Positions 34,663 to 48,318 of a stretch of DNA of 64,000 nt are shown here, in pieces. A program made the position numbers and the translations under genes. The DNA lies in assembly GCF_003672135.1 (NCBI RefSeq), contig NC_039518.1, positions 6,574,136 to 6,638,135 on the forward strand, in the 5' to 3' direction. The number at the start of each line of letters is the position of its first letter. Within the stretch, counting starts at the first letter, position 1. The stretch comes from Ooceraea biroi. Taxonomy: Eukaryota; Arthropoda; Insecta; Hymenoptera; Formicidae. The notes beneath the pieces were generated by a model. It saw only the letters and a list, made by a program, of their open reading frames with translations, was not told the DNA's origin and did not search any database.

Positions 34663-37600
34663 TTAAGGGGGGAGCCTGCTTTAGACCGTTGAAAATAAGG
34701 TATAATTTTACGAATTGTTTTGGAGAAACTATACAGCGGATCATTATAAAACTTGGATGCATTTATTAGTACATGTTTAAAGATAAAAAAATTAGTTTTG
34801 GGTTTGAATATATCGCCTGTAGAGGTCGTCCTGGAGGCATCTTAGTGCAGCCGGCACTGTAAATTGGTGAGCATTCTCCCGCCTCCAAATTTCATCCAAA
34901 CTGAAAAATTGAAATATTTTCTCGTTATTTATGAATTCCCATCGTCGATGAACCTTTAATATTCATAAAAACATTCAGTTAAACAATTATTTTTGCCTGA
35001 AAAAGTTCAAAAACTTTGCCTAAAAATCGTACTTTTGTGTTCTAAGCTCCACCATTTTGGCACTTTTCAACTTTTTTCTTCGCGTGCATTACGAGTATCA
35101 TCATTACATTCGCCGTTCGCAGCACAGCGTTAAGGGGGGAGCCTGCTTTAGAACGTTGAAAATAAGGTATAATTTTACGAATTTACTATACAGCGGATCA
35201 TTATAAATCTTTGATGCATTTATTAGTACATGTTTAAAGATAAAAAAATTAGGTTTTGATTTGAATATATCGCCCGTAGAGGTCGTCCTGGAGGCATCTT
35301 AGTGCAGCCGGCATTGTAAATTGGTGAGCATTCTCCCGCCTCCAAATTTCATCCAAATTGAAAAATTGAAATATTTTCTCGTTATTTATGAATTCCCATC
35401 GTCGATGAACCTTTAATATTCATAAAAACATTAAGTTAAACAATTACTTTTGCATGAAAAAGTTCAACAACTTTGCCTAAAAATCGTACTTTTGTGTTCT
35501 AAGCTCCACCATTTTGGCACTTTTCAACTTTTTTCTTCGCGTGCATTACGAGTATCATCATTACATTCGCCGTTCGCAGCGCAGCGTTAAGGGGGGAGCC
35601 TGCTTTAGAACGTTGAAAATAAGGTATAATTTTACGAATTTACTATACAGCGGATCATTATAAAACTTGGATGCATTTATTAGTACATGTTTAAAGATAA
35701 AAAAATTAGTTTTGGGTTTGAATATATCGCCTGTAGAGGTCGTCCTGGAGGCATCTTAGTGCAGCCGGCACTGTAAATTGGTGAGCATTCTCCCGCCTCC
35801 AATTTCATCCAAACTGAAAAATTGAAATATTTTCTCGTTATTTATGAATTCCCATCGTCGATGAATCTTTAATATTCATAAAAACATTAAGTTAAACAAT
35901 TATTTTTGCCTGAAAAAGTTCAAACACTTTGCCTAAAAATCGTACTTTTGTGTTCTAAGCTCCACCATTTTGGCACTTTTCAACTTTTTTCTTCGCGTGC
36001 ATTACGAGTATCATCATTACATTCGCCGTTCGCAGCGCAGCGTTAAGGGGGGAGCCTGCTTTAGAACGTTGAAAATAAGGTATAATTTTACGAATTTACT
36101 ATACAGCGGATCATTATAAATCTTTGATGCATTTATTAGTACATGTTTAAAGATAAAAAAATTAGTTTTTGATTTGAATATATCGCCCGTAGAGGTCGTC
36201 CTGGAGGCATCTTAGTGCAGCCGGCACTATAAATTGGTGAGCATTCTCCCGCCTCCAATTTCATCCAAACTGAAAAATTGAAATATTTTCTCGTTATTTA
36301 TGAATTCCCATCGTCGATGAACCTTTAACATTCATAAAAACATTAAGTTAAACAATTATTTTTGCATGAAAAAGTTCAAACACTTTGCCTAAAAATCGTA
36401 CTTTTGTGTTCTAAGCTCCACCATTTTGGCACTTTTCAACTTTTTTCTTCGCGTGCATTACGAGTATCATCATTACATTCGCCGTTCGCAGCGCAGCGTT
36501 AAGGGGGGAGCCTGCTTTAGAACGTTGAAAATAAGGTATAATTTTACGAATTTACTATACAGCGGATCATTATAAAACTTTGATGCATTTATTAGTACAT
36601 GTTTAAAGATAAAAAAATTAGTTTTGGGTTTGAATATATCGCCTGTAGAGGTCGTCCTGGAGGCATCTTAGTGCAGCCGGCACTGTAAATTGGTGAGCAT
36701 TCTCCCGCCTCCAATTTCATCCAAACTGAAAAATTGAAATATTTTCTCGTTATTTATGAATTCCCATCGTCGATGAATCTTTAATATTCATAAAAACATT
36801 AAGTTAAACACTTATTTTTGCATGAAAAAGTTCAAAACTTTGCCTAAAAATCGTACTTTTGTGTTCTAAGCTCCACCATTTTGGCACTTTTCAACTTTTT
36901 TCTTCGCGTGCATTACGAGTATCATCATTACATTCGCCGTTCGCAGCGCAGCGTTAAGGGGGAGCCTGCTTTAGAACGTTGAAAATAAGGTATAATTTTA
37001 CGAATTTACTATACAGCGGATCATTATAAACTTTGATGCATTTATTAGTACATGTTTAAAGATAAAAAAATTAGTTTTTGATTTGAATATATCGCCCGTA
37101 GAGGTCGTCCTGGAGGCATCTTAGTGCAGCCGGCACTATAAATTGGTGAGCATTCTCCCGCCTCCAATTTCATCCAAACTGAAAAATTGAAATATTTTCT
37201 CGTTATTTATGAATTCCCATCGTCGATGAACCTTTAACATTCATAAAAACATTAAGTTAAACAATTATTTTTGCATGAAAAAGTTCAAACACTTTGCCTA
37301 AAAATCGTACTTTTGTGTTCTAAGCTCCACCATTTTGGCACTTTTCAACTTTTTTCTTCGCGTGCATTACGAGTATCATCATTACATTCGCCGTTCGCAG
37401 CGCAGCGTTAAGGGGGGAGCCTGCTTTAGAACGTTGAAAATAAGGTATAATTTTACGAATTTACTATACAGCGGATCATTATAAATCTTTGATGCATTTA
37501 TTAGTACATGTTTAAAGATAAAAAAATTAGTTTTTGGTTTGAATATATCGCCTGTAGAGGTCGTCCTGGAGGCATCTTAGTGCAGCCGGCTCTGTAAATT

Positions 37601-38094
37601 GGTGAGCATTCTCCCGCCTCCAAATTTCATCCAAACTGAAAAATTGAAATATTTTCTCGTTATTTATGAATTCCCATCGTCGATGAACCTTTAATATTCA
37701 TAAAAACATTAAGTTAAACAATTATTTTTGCATGAAAAAGTTCAAACACTTTGCCTAAAAATCGTACTTTTGTGTTCTAAGCTCCACCATTTTGGCACTT
37801 TTCAACTTTTTTCTTCTCTCTTTGGTTCATCGACGATGGGAATTCATAAATAACGAGACATATTTCAATTTTTCAGTTTAAGAAAAGCAGAATGCCACCT
37901 TCAGGCGCGGCTGCACTAAGATTTCTCCAGGACGACCTCTACAGCGATATATCAAATAAAAAATAATTTTTTTATCTTTAAACATGTACTAATAAATGCA
38001 TCAAAGTTTTATAATGATCCGCTGTATAGTTTCTCCAAAAACAATTCGTAAAATATACCTTATTTTCAGCGTTCCAAAGCAGGCTCCCCCTTAA
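34663..38094 (+). repeat. Array of ~456-bp units bounded by TTAA and long TIRs (family 3, locus 1)
   Basis: Seven units begin TTAAGGGGGGAGCCTGC (34663, 35130, 35587, 36043, 36499, 36954, 37408; periods 467, 457, 456, 456, 455, 454). The last continues into a ~270-bp arm that is the inverse of the unit start and ends GGCTCCCCCTTAA at 38094. So the whole array has one pair of long terminal inverted repeats with TTAA at both edges. Only the first and last arms keep a GGAGAAAC stretch. All inner arms carry TA there instead, a net loss of 10 bp. Units are joined by a constant linker containing CGCCGTTCGCAGCGCAGCG. It is non-coding. Confidence 0.92.
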
Positions 38095-41000
38095 TCAATC
38101 GTCAATCTTATTATTAGATCCGAGAAATGAAATTCTTGCGGAAGAAGGGGGAGAGCGTAAAGGGGTAGTTTAAAGTCCGCGTTAAATGTCAGCCCGATCG
38201 GATTATAGCGCGACACGTTGCACAGCCTCGCAAAGCTGAAAGAACACGAGCGCGCGATGGTAATCCTCGAGGAAAATGCGGCGATGGGGGAGAGGGGAAA
38301 AAGGAGAAGAGAGAGAGAGAGAAAAGCGCGTAAAACCGATATATCCGGATATTCAGAAAAGAAGGAAAATCCTAGGCCAGGCGGAGGGTGGCATAAGCAT
38401 AACAATCGGTGGTGGGGGTTCGGAGAATCGGTTGTAAAGTCAAATGCGATACTTGGCTGACCGTTTCGCACTGGGGCTTCCCCCTCGCACTTTTGGCTCC
38501 GGGATCGGCCGCCGGTCCGTAACTATGGTAACCATGGTAACTCAAGCTCATAATGATCTTCTCGACCAGCGGTCCAGAGAGAGGAGAGTCCGGCACCCTT
38601 CTCACTTACCGGCATGCTCGACAACCGCCCGCAAACGCCGCGCCGCGCATCCCCGACGTCACGGCATCGGCAGGAAGCCCCTATATTACGCAGCAGCTAC
38701 CGTGCATCGCGCGCGTGCTCATCTTATTACAATAAAGTTATCGCAAACTTCGTTCCGCAACGTTAATCGCCGCCCATATAACTTGAGGGGGATTAACGGA
38801 ACGGCGGATCTTGCGCGCGTAGGCAGGAAAGAGAACACGACCCCCTCGATTCAGGTGTATAGGTATGCGGATATATCGCAAAATGTTATAAAAATGACAC
38901 GCGAACCCGTTCGCGGGACTCGCGCGTGATAGGAGGCGCGGCTCGGTGACAAAGTTCCGCTCGTAAAACTTGAGCTTAAAGTACGACGCGCGCGCGGGGA
39001 CGCGTACGCGCGGGCGTTACGACGGACAGTTGCGGATTAATTGGGCAATTAATATTAACCGTTGAACGATTGCCGCGTATGTCCGCGTCGTGAAAAACGC
39101 GCCAAGTTACCATCGGCGTGCCGGGGCCTCCTGAAAAATTCAGGCCGCGGCACGGCGGGCTGCAGAAACGTCGCGGTAATCCAGATGCGAAACCCCGCGC
39201 GCTTTCTGAAATGCAACGTATTACCGTCGCGGTTTCGCCCGCGTGTCAGGTGACCCGCTAAGCGTACAAGAGGGCGAGGCGTTGTCGCGAGAACACGGGG
39301 GCAGAAAAACGGAAGAACAAGAGAAGGAGGAGGAAAGAACAAAATAAAAAATACCTTAACTCAATCTGTGCGCGCCGCTGCTGAGAGCACCCGCGAGCAC
39401 CAACGCGGCGGCCTATCAATTTTTCAGCAGCAATTCTCATTGCGGTGAAATTTTACGCCATAAAAAAATAGGAGCGTTCTCGCACCCGTCCGCGGGCGGC
39501 ATTACATCGGGCCTCGGCCGGGGGAACGGCAGTAATGCGAAACGCATTCGTTTCAACGTTCCTGCATTCGTAATGTCGCGTCCTGGTATTTTAATCAGTG
39601 GCGTAACTATAAAAATTACGTGCCCGCACATGCGATCGCCCCCGCGCGCGCATCCCCGTCACGGGGTATTAAATTAAGAACGAGCGTTCTCTCCCCCTCG
39701 CCCCCGCCGCCCCGCGACGTTGCAGTACATGCGGGGAAACGACGCGCCTCGGCGTGGCCCTCGATAATGCCCGCCGCGGAGCAATCGCGGCGATTGTATC
39801 GCAAAACAAGCGGAGATACGAATTTAACCGGCGTAATAGCTTGCCGGCGATATTTACCGGATTATTTTTCTCATTCGTCCCGGATACCAATAATTTCCTG
39901 TAAATGCCGCGCGGAGATGAATTGGCGCAATCACTTGCGCGAAAAATAGCTTTCTCTCTACGGACACACAACGGAAACTTCGTTTTGTAAGGCGAGAAGA
40001 CGTTCATCGCCGGTGCCGTGCCTCGCGCGGCCTCTACTAATTAAGATCATTTCTGTGCGATCACGGCGAATAATTTGATCTTCTTAATCATCGGACATTC
40101 ATCGCATGAAAGAGTCTTGATTTTAAGTGCGGCCTCTAATAATTTCTAATAACGATTCTCTCTCTCTTTTCCTCCCTCTTTCTGCCTCTCTCTCTTCGCG
40201 GGGCCTGTCATTTCGCGGGGTTACACACTCGCGCAAACTGATCGTCCCCCGCGCGCACGAGTCACTTATGCAAATCATCGGAGGGTTAATTCCGTCCCTC
40301 TTCCCTGTCCCCCTTCTCGTCTTTTCTCGTATTTCGTAGCGCGTCTGACGCTGTTGCGCGCAGTAATTTTCGCCGACAAGATTTTTATGGTCCGCGCTCG
40401 CACGCGGCGGGGCGGAATGCAACGCGTTTGCAAGAATCAACCCTTCCTTCCGTGAACGTAAGAAACTCTTATTACCCCTTGAATGTGTCTTTGCCACGCG
40501 GAAGAAGCGACGTGCCCATCGCGGGGCTGCGTCATTATTCGTACGCGAGATGTACGCCGACACCGAATGAATTCATGCTCCGGGAATTAAACACTGTTGT
40601 CTGGTATTTTCAGACTGCCGGACACTTTGGCGAAATTTTAGGGAAAAAACATGCGTACGTCAGGGGGCGTGTGTGCGCGCACTGCGGAGCGAGAATGAAA
40701 AATGGACTTTAAAATCGAATAGCTCCTGTCATATTATAAATTGAATTTTGGCTTCGGGAGCGCGTGTACCACCGAGATTTTTTTTCTCCTTTCGCGCGGC
40801 GCTTTCTCTTTTCCGCTTCCCACGAATTTAGCGTTTATACATACGCGCATACATATACATGCGCGTGTACGTATATACGTAGGTATACATTTTTTTATTT
40901 TTCGCCGAACGTCAGTCGCGGCCACGTCGAATATTTTTGACGAATTGATAATGAACGCCCGCGGGAGGGACGGCTTTCTCGAAAGTTGGCACGTAACGCC

Positions 41001-41315
41001 GTTGACTGCCGCGAGTTTGTCGGCATGACGTCGTCGAATTTATCGCTCGACGCACGACGAATTTATAACCGTACAATTACGAGGTACGCCGGGCTAACGC
41101 ACATGGATGATCATTACGTTTGGCGTTACGCCTACGAGCGTGAGAAGGACCCTCCCCGCGTCAAATCGCGCGATTAGCGTTAATTAAATTCCGGCCTGCT
41201 GTCTCCGTCTCGCGAGCATTGTTAACACTTTGCGACACTGTTATCGGCAAAGGGAGAAGCTTCTCCATTTCGCGTTTTCATAATAATCTTAACGTCAAGC
41301 CTTCTCGTCTCGACG
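38095..41315. other. Unique GC-rich region, no recognised gene
   Basis: Strongly CpG-rich in most of its length, with an A/G-rich run (38300-38330) and a CT-rich run (40155-40195). Many 60-160-codon overlapping frames lie on both strands; none has a recognisable domain. It contains the X-box-like site listed separately. It could be regulatory or intronic sequence of a nearby gene outside the window. Confidence 0.4.
38528..38541 (+). promoter_or_regulatory. RFX X-box-like motif
   Basis: GTAACCATGGTAAC fits the X-box consensus GTNRCC-(0-3N)-RGYAAC at every fixed position. X-boxes bind RFX factors and, in animals, often sit close upstream of ciliary genes. No ciliary coding frame is identified nearby, so function is unproven. 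Confidence 0.3.
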
Positions 41316-42569
41316 CACCCTCAGAAAGGATTTCTGATAACAAGACGAACAATATTCTTGACTAATTTAATCGTATTACAAGTATAAAATATACGAAAAT
41401 AAAACAATTTTTAATTTAAATCAGTAATTTCGATTCTTTTCTCTCGAATTAAATAAGATTGTCTTACTGTCTTGAGACAAGAGTAACATATATATATGTG
41501 TGTGTGTGTGTACGTGTACATCGCATACAACCGCGTTTTTACTAACGGCGGTCAGTTATCGGGGATAACGCCAAATAAATGCGACTGTGCCATTCGCGAT
41601 TACGAGATTCCGCTGCTTATTCGAGGTACGTAGATGCTTTGCAAATATATAAAATTCAGCGTGATTCAGGCGATCTTTGTCTTCAACGATGTATTGCCAC
41701 GCATTTTACGTTTCGCAGCGTTTCACCATGATGTCCATCGATGTCGTTGAAAATTAATAAGCCAACTTTTCGCGACGGAGGAAGAATTCCAAGGATCAAT
41801 TGTAGCAGTCATCGTCTTTCGCGAAGATGATCAACGTTCTTTCTCTCTCGATAGTGCACCCTCAGAAAGGATTTCTGATAACAAGACGAAAAATATTCTT
41901 GACTAATTTAATCGTATTACAAGGATAAAAAATATGAAAATAAAACAATTTTTTATTTAAATCAGTAATTTCGATTCTTCTCTCTCGAATTAAATAAGAT
42001 TGTCTTACTGCCTTGAGACAAGAGTAACATATATATATATGTGTGTGTGTGTACGTGTACATCGCATGCAACCGCGTTTGTACTAACGGCGGTCAGTTAT
42101 CGAGGATAACGCCAAATAAATGCGACTGTGCCATTCGCGATTACGAGATTCCGCTGCTTATTCGAGGTACGTAGATGCTTTGCAAATATATAAAATTCAG
42201 CGTGATTCAGGCGATCTTTGTCTTCAACGATGTATTGCCACGCATTTTACGTTTCGCAGCGTTTCACCATGATGTCCATCGATGTCGTTGAAAATTAATA
42301 AGCCAACTTTTCGCGACGGAGGAAGAATTCCAAGGATCAATTGTAGCAGTCGTCGTCTTTCGCGAAGATGATCAACGTTCTTTCTCTCTCGATAGTGCAC
42401 CCTCAGAAAGGATTTCTGATAACAAGACGAACAATATTCTTGACTAATTTAATCGTATTACAAGTATAAAATATATGAAAATAAAACAATTTTTTATTTA
42501 AATCAGTAATTTCGATTCTTCTCTCTCGAATTAAATAAGATTGTCTTACTGTCTTCAGACAAGAGTAAC

Positions 42570-42603
<34 letters not shown>

Positions 42604-45118
42604 ACGTATACATCGCATGCAACCGCGTTTTTACTAACGGCGGTCAGTTATCGGGGATAACGCCAAATAAATGCGACTGTGCCATTCGCGATTACGAGAT
42701 TCCGCTGCTTATTCGAGGTACGTAGATGCTTTGCAAATATATAAAATTCAGCGTGATTCAGGCGATCTTTGTCTTCAACGACGTATTGCCACGCATTTTA
42801 CGTTTCGCAGCGTTTCACCATGATGTCCATCGATGTCGTTGAAAATTAATAAGCCAACTTTTCGCGACGGAGGAAGAATTCCAAGGATCAATTGTAGCAG
42901 TCGTCGTCTTTCGCGAAGATGATCAACGTTCTTTCTCTCTCGATAGTGCACCCTCAGAAAGGATTTCTAATAACAAGACGAAAAATATTCTTGACTAATT
43001 TAATCGTATTACAAGGATAAAAAATATGAAAATAAAACAATTTTTTATTTAAATCAGTAATTTCGATTCTTCTCTCTCGAATTAAATAAGATTGTCTTAC
43101 TGCCTTGAGACAAGAGTAACATATATATATATGTGTGTGTGTGTACGTGTACATCGCATGCAACCGCGTTTGTACTAACGGCGGTCAGTTATCGAGGATA
43201 ACGCCAAATAAATGCGACTGTGCCATTCGCGATTACGAGATTCCGCTGCTTATTCGAGGTACGTAGATGCTTTGCAAATATATAAAATTCAGCGTGATTC
43301 AGGCGATCTTTGTCTTCAACGATGTATTGCCACGCATTTTACGTTTCGCAGCGTTTCACCATGATGTCCATCGATGTCGTTGAAAATTAATAAGCCAACT
43401 TTTCGCGACGGAGGAAGAATTCCAAGGATCAATTGTAGCAGTCGTCGTCTTTCGCGAAGATGATCAACGTTCTTTCTCTCTCGATAGTGCACCCTCAGAA
43501 AGGATTTCTAATAACAAGACGAAAAATATTCTTGACTAATTTAATCGTATTACAAGGATAAAAAATATGAAAATAAAACAATTTTTTATTTAAATCAGTA
43601 ATTTCGATTCTTCTCTCTCGAATTAAATAAGATTGTCTTACTGCCTTGAGACAAGAGTAACATATATATATATGTGTGTGTGTGTACGTGTACATCGCAT
43701 GCAACCGCGTTTGTACTAACGGCGGTCAGTTATCGGGGATAACGCCAAATAAATGCGACTGTGCCATTCGCGATTACGTGATTCCGCTGCTTATTCGAGG
43801 TATGTAGATGCTTTGCAAATATATAAAATTCAGCGTGATTCAGGCGATCTTTATCTTCAACGATGTATGGCCACGCATTTTACGTTTCGCAGCGTTTCAC
43901 CATGATATCCATCGATGTCGTTGAAAATTAATAAGCCAACTTTTCGCGACGGAGGAAGAATTCCAAGGATCAATTGTAGCAGTCGTCGTCTTTCGCGAAG
44001 ATGATCAACGTTCTTTCTCTCTCGATAGTGCACCCTCAGAAAGGATTTCTGATAACAAGACGAAAAATATTCTTGACTAATTTAATCGTATTACAAGTAT
44101 AAAAAATATGAAAATAAAACAATTTTTTATTTAAATCAGTAATTTCTATTCTTCTCTCTCCAATTAAATAAGATTGTCTTACTGCCTTGAGACAAGAGTA
44201 ACATATATATATATGTGTGTGTGTGTACGTGTACATCGCATGCAACCGCGTTTTTACTAACGGCGGTCAGTTATCGAGGATAACGCCAAATAAATGCGAC
44301 TGTGCCATTCGCGATTACGAGATTCCGCTGCTTATTCGAGGTACGTAGATGCTTTGCAAATATATAAAATTCAGCGTGATTCAGGCGATCTTTATCTTCA
44401 ACGATGTATTGCCACGCATTTTACGTTTCGCAGCGTTTCACCATGATGTCCATCGATGTCGTTGAAAATTAATAAGCCAACTTTTCGCGACGGAGGAAGA
44501 ATTCCAAGGATCAATTGTAGCAGTCGTCGTCTTTCGCGAAGATGATCAACGTTCTTTCTCTCTCGATAGTGCACCCTCAGAAAGGATTTCTGATAACAAG
44601 ACGAACAATATTCTTGACTAATTTAATCGTATTACAAGTATAAAATATACGAAAATAAAACAATTTTTTATTTAAATCAGTAATTTCGATTCTTCTCTCT
44701 CGAATTAAATAAGATTGTCTTACTGTCTTCAGACAAGAGTAACATATATATATGTGTGTGTGTGTGTGTGTGTACGTATACATCGCATGCAACCGCGTTT
44801 TTACTAACGGCGGTCAGTTATCGGGGATAACGCCAAATAAATGCGACTGTGCCATTCGCGATTACGTGATTCCGCTGCTTATTCGAGGTATGTAGATGCT
44901 TTGCAAATATATAAAATTCAGCGTGATTCAGGCGATCTTTATCTTCAACGATGTATTGCCACGCATTTTACGTTTCGCAGCGTTTCACCATGATGTCCAT
45001 CGATGTCGTTGAAAATTAATAAGCCAACTTTTCGCGACGGAGGAAGAATTCCAAGGATCAATTGTAGCAGTCGTCGTCTTTCGCGAAGATGATCAACGTT
45101 CTTTCTCTCTCGATAGTG
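41316..45118 (-). repeat. 541-bp satellite derived from fold-back element end
   Basis: Seven units start at CACCCTCAGAAAGG: 41316, 41857, 42398, 42949, 43490, 44031 and 44572 (period 541, with 551 and 547 caused by a variable TG/AT run). The first ~185 bp of each unit is the terminal part of the fold-back element. The remaining ~356 bp is unrelated to it and begins in the AT/TG microsatellite. After the seventh unit the array passes directly into a complete 858-bp fold-back element. Units fall into at least two variants (AACAATATTC versus AAAAATATTC near the start). The repeated 69-71-codon minus-strand frame is a by-product. Confidence 0.92.
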
Positions 45119-45976
45119 CACCCTCAGAAAGGATTTCTGATAACAAGACGAACAATATTCTTGACTAATTTAATCGTATTACAAGTATAAAATATATGAA
45201 AATAAAACAATTTTTTATTTAAATCAGTAATTTCGATTCTTCTCTCTCGAATTAAATAAGATTGTCTTACTGTCTTGAGACAAGAGTAACATGTACACAT
45301 TTATGCTTATATATTCTTGTATGTAGAATAATTTGATATTAGCGCCACTTTATAGTAGGCTTTGTCGATGTCGACACATCATTTTCTCACAGTCGCTCGT
45401 CGACTCGGCGCTTCTGCGTCCTTTATTCGGATAAAACGGCCAATATTTATGTGTTGCAATCGAAAATCGGGAAAGATTTACAATGAATAAGTGCAATACT
45501 CTACAAGAAATATTAAAAGATATGGAAATGTAAGTGAGTGTGTACAATATACTTACTTGAGAAATAAGATTCGAGATAAGACATTTCCATACCTTTTAAT
45601 ATTTCTTGTAGAGTATTGCACTTATTCATTGTAAATAACAGAAACACTTTCCCGGTTTTCGATTGCAACACATAAATATTGGCCGTTTTGTGCAGATTCT
45701 ACAAATTCTCTTAGAAGAGTAGAATAAGATGTCTTTTAGATCTCACAATATTCTGAAATCAAGACTATTTTGAACTTGCTAGAAATTTGTATCTAAATCC
45801 TTCTGAGAAAATTAATGAATAGCACCAAGATTATTTAAATCTAGATTTTCGAATTTTCTATTCAAGATTAAAATATGCTTCTTTTCAATAATAAATACGA
45901 TTGTCGCTATAGCGATCTTATTTTATGATAGATTAAAGAGTAGTAGCATTAAGTCCAGAAATCTTTTCTGTGGGTG
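45119..45976 (-). mobile_element. Fold-back element copy 3, complete, inverted
   Basis: It runs from CACCCTCAGAAAGG to CTTTTCTGTGGGTG, 858 bp, inverse to copies at 1-604 and 903-3043 and without a mariner. The internal hairpin arms are about 45431-45536 and 45585-45690. There is no TA outside this copy. Taken with the array to its left, CG lies outside both extremes (41314-41315, 45977-45978). Confidence 0.85.
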
Positions 45977-48318
45977 CGCTTACAGATCACGCGTGAACGG
46001 GAGCAACAAATTTCTTTTCGTCCAACTGATTCGAGAGTTGAGCGAGCAGGGGAGGAATCGCACTCAGTTCCCTCTCCTCAGCGACGCAACGCGAAGGCGT
46101 TTTATTTGCGTGTAGAAAGGTGGACAGACAGGCCTGCTTTATGCCACGCCAACCGCCATTATGTAAATATCCGTTGCGATTGTCGCGGCGAAATTGTTTA
46201 TTGAAACGGAACAAATCACGGCGGTATCAATCTCGGAATCGAGGCCGGCCGATGGGCCTTTCTCGCCTTTCGCTCAAGGCGTTCGAGTGTCCATCCCGTG
46301 TGCGGGCTCGTGTTCGCGCGATGCTAAACAAGCGGGCGATCGCTCTCGCGCTCGCTCAACTTCCAATGGACTTTAATCTCCGCGACATATATTAATACCG
46401 CGCGCGCTTGGTAAATTATATTAATTAAATTTCTGGCTGTGTTAGTGCGCGCCGATCTCTCTCCGGACGCGCGCGTCCCGCCCGGCACTGTAACTGGAAC
46501 GAATGGCATCGCCGATAGTAAGCAATGGGATAATTACTCGTGGAACGCCTCGCCTCTGCGAACATATATATATGTATAGAGAGAGAGAGAGAAATGCGAT
46601 ATTTTACATGATATTTTACATGAGCGTATTATATCGACGCCGCAATCCGCGCGCCTGATATTAATTCCACTTACTTCCGAAGCTGCGCATCGATACTCGC
46701 TCCGTAACGTGCACTTAAGTCGCAGCATCTCTTTTTTAAATGGCTCCTGGAATGCCCGATAATGAAGCGGTAATTTATGCGGGGCCGCGGCGCAAAATAC
46801 GCGATCTCGTTAACGCATAATGCGAGTCCCGTGTTAAACGGCGCTCGAGCAGAGCGGCTTCTAGCGCGCGAAATAATTATAAATTGTAATTTCCGGCCGC
46901 GAGATCACACTTCCGCGATCCACGATCGGTTTCCTCTCGCGGGTCTCCGCGCGAGCACGGGGTTGCTCTCACCGGATCCCGTGACATTCCAACTATCGCG
47001 CGAAAAATCGCACATACGGCCGCACCCTCTTGTATCATATTTGCCGATCCTCTCCGCGAGAAGTATGTAATTTAAATAATCACACCCGCCGGTGAAGTAT
47101 AACGTGACGTTTGCATCACGGGGGGACGCTTTGGCGCCGCGAACGGGGAGACGAGGCCGGCCAACATCCCCTTTACGCCGGTCGTAATAGAACACCTCCA
47201 TTTCCAACGGTGGCGTTATCCGGCACTGCCTGTCCTCATTATGCTAAGCACTAGAATCGATAGCATTAGAACCGGCGGATCTCACCCCCGTTTGGACTCC
47301 CCGGTCCGCCACCGCCACCGCCGCCGACGTGGCAACGACCTTCCCGCCGTCCGATTTGCGTGCAACCCTTTCGTTCCCGCAATCACGCCGGGATAATCAG
47401 TATGCAAAGTCCAACCCGGTCCAACATGGACGATTCGCTGTAATGCAAAACGGGCCCGAATACGCCGGGGCGTTCGATTCCCGTCGGGGAATGCCGTCGC
47501 GGCCACGGTGAGGAAACGCGCGGATCCCTACATCATACACATGTGTCGCTGTGTATGTGTGTACATATATATATAAAACTGCAGTCCGGGAAACCCAGAG
47601 AAATGACCGATTTATCATTTCGCGCGCGGCCGTCCGCGCCCGTTAACCGATGCGCATAAATTGCGATCACTCGCTGATCGAAACCTGCTGCGATCGACGC
47701 TGTATGCAGCGCATAGTTTGGCTGCCGGTACGTCCTAAGAATTCGCGCGAGCGGATCATAATGGAATTTTAATAGTATCCTTATCGCGTTTCCGCTCGCT
47801 CGCAAATCGCTCCCGCGGGCATCTCGCGGCGTCTCGGAACGCGCGAGCCGCGAAAGTTTTGTAGCGGCCTCGGTCGCCAGGATCGACGTGATGCTCCAGG
47901 AAATGCTGAGAGGTGTCCTCTCTCGCGTCTTGCGATATCGCCTACGAAAACCGTGACGAGCTCCGCCGAGATCGCTCGCTTTCCGCGCGCTGCAATTGCT
48001 TGACAAGCGATCGCTCGCCTCCTATTACGGACAACATCTCTGCCGCGCGACTCGCAGTGTGCGAGTCGAAACACATCGAGCAGTAGATAGATACTCGAAA
48101 TGTGGAATAAATAATATATGCCGGCTCCCGTAACGAACGATCGAACGGCTCTGATCGCTGAGCCAATTCCTCCGGCAAACCCCCGCCGATAATCCCTAAC
48201 GGCGGAGTGAGATATTACAAACGACATTTTTCCCCGCCGTTTCCCGTGCATCCATCCCCCGCGTCATTCCTGCACCCTCGGAAATTTACGTTCGGAAATG
48301 CCTTTCGAGACGAGGCAG
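45977..48318. other. Unique GC-rich region, no recognised gene
   Basis: CpG-rich with a GA microsatellite (about 46576-46592) and a duplicated GATATTTTACATGA stretch near 46600. The longest frames (157 and 156 codons, minus strand, 47533-48251) overlap each other in different frames and lack any domain. Confidence 0.4.

Noticed and set aside
41862..44792. Six repeated 69-71-codon minus-strand frames
   Set aside because: They recur once per 541-bp unit, cover a Thr-His repeat from the TG/AT microsatellite plus transposon-end sequence, and have no domain.
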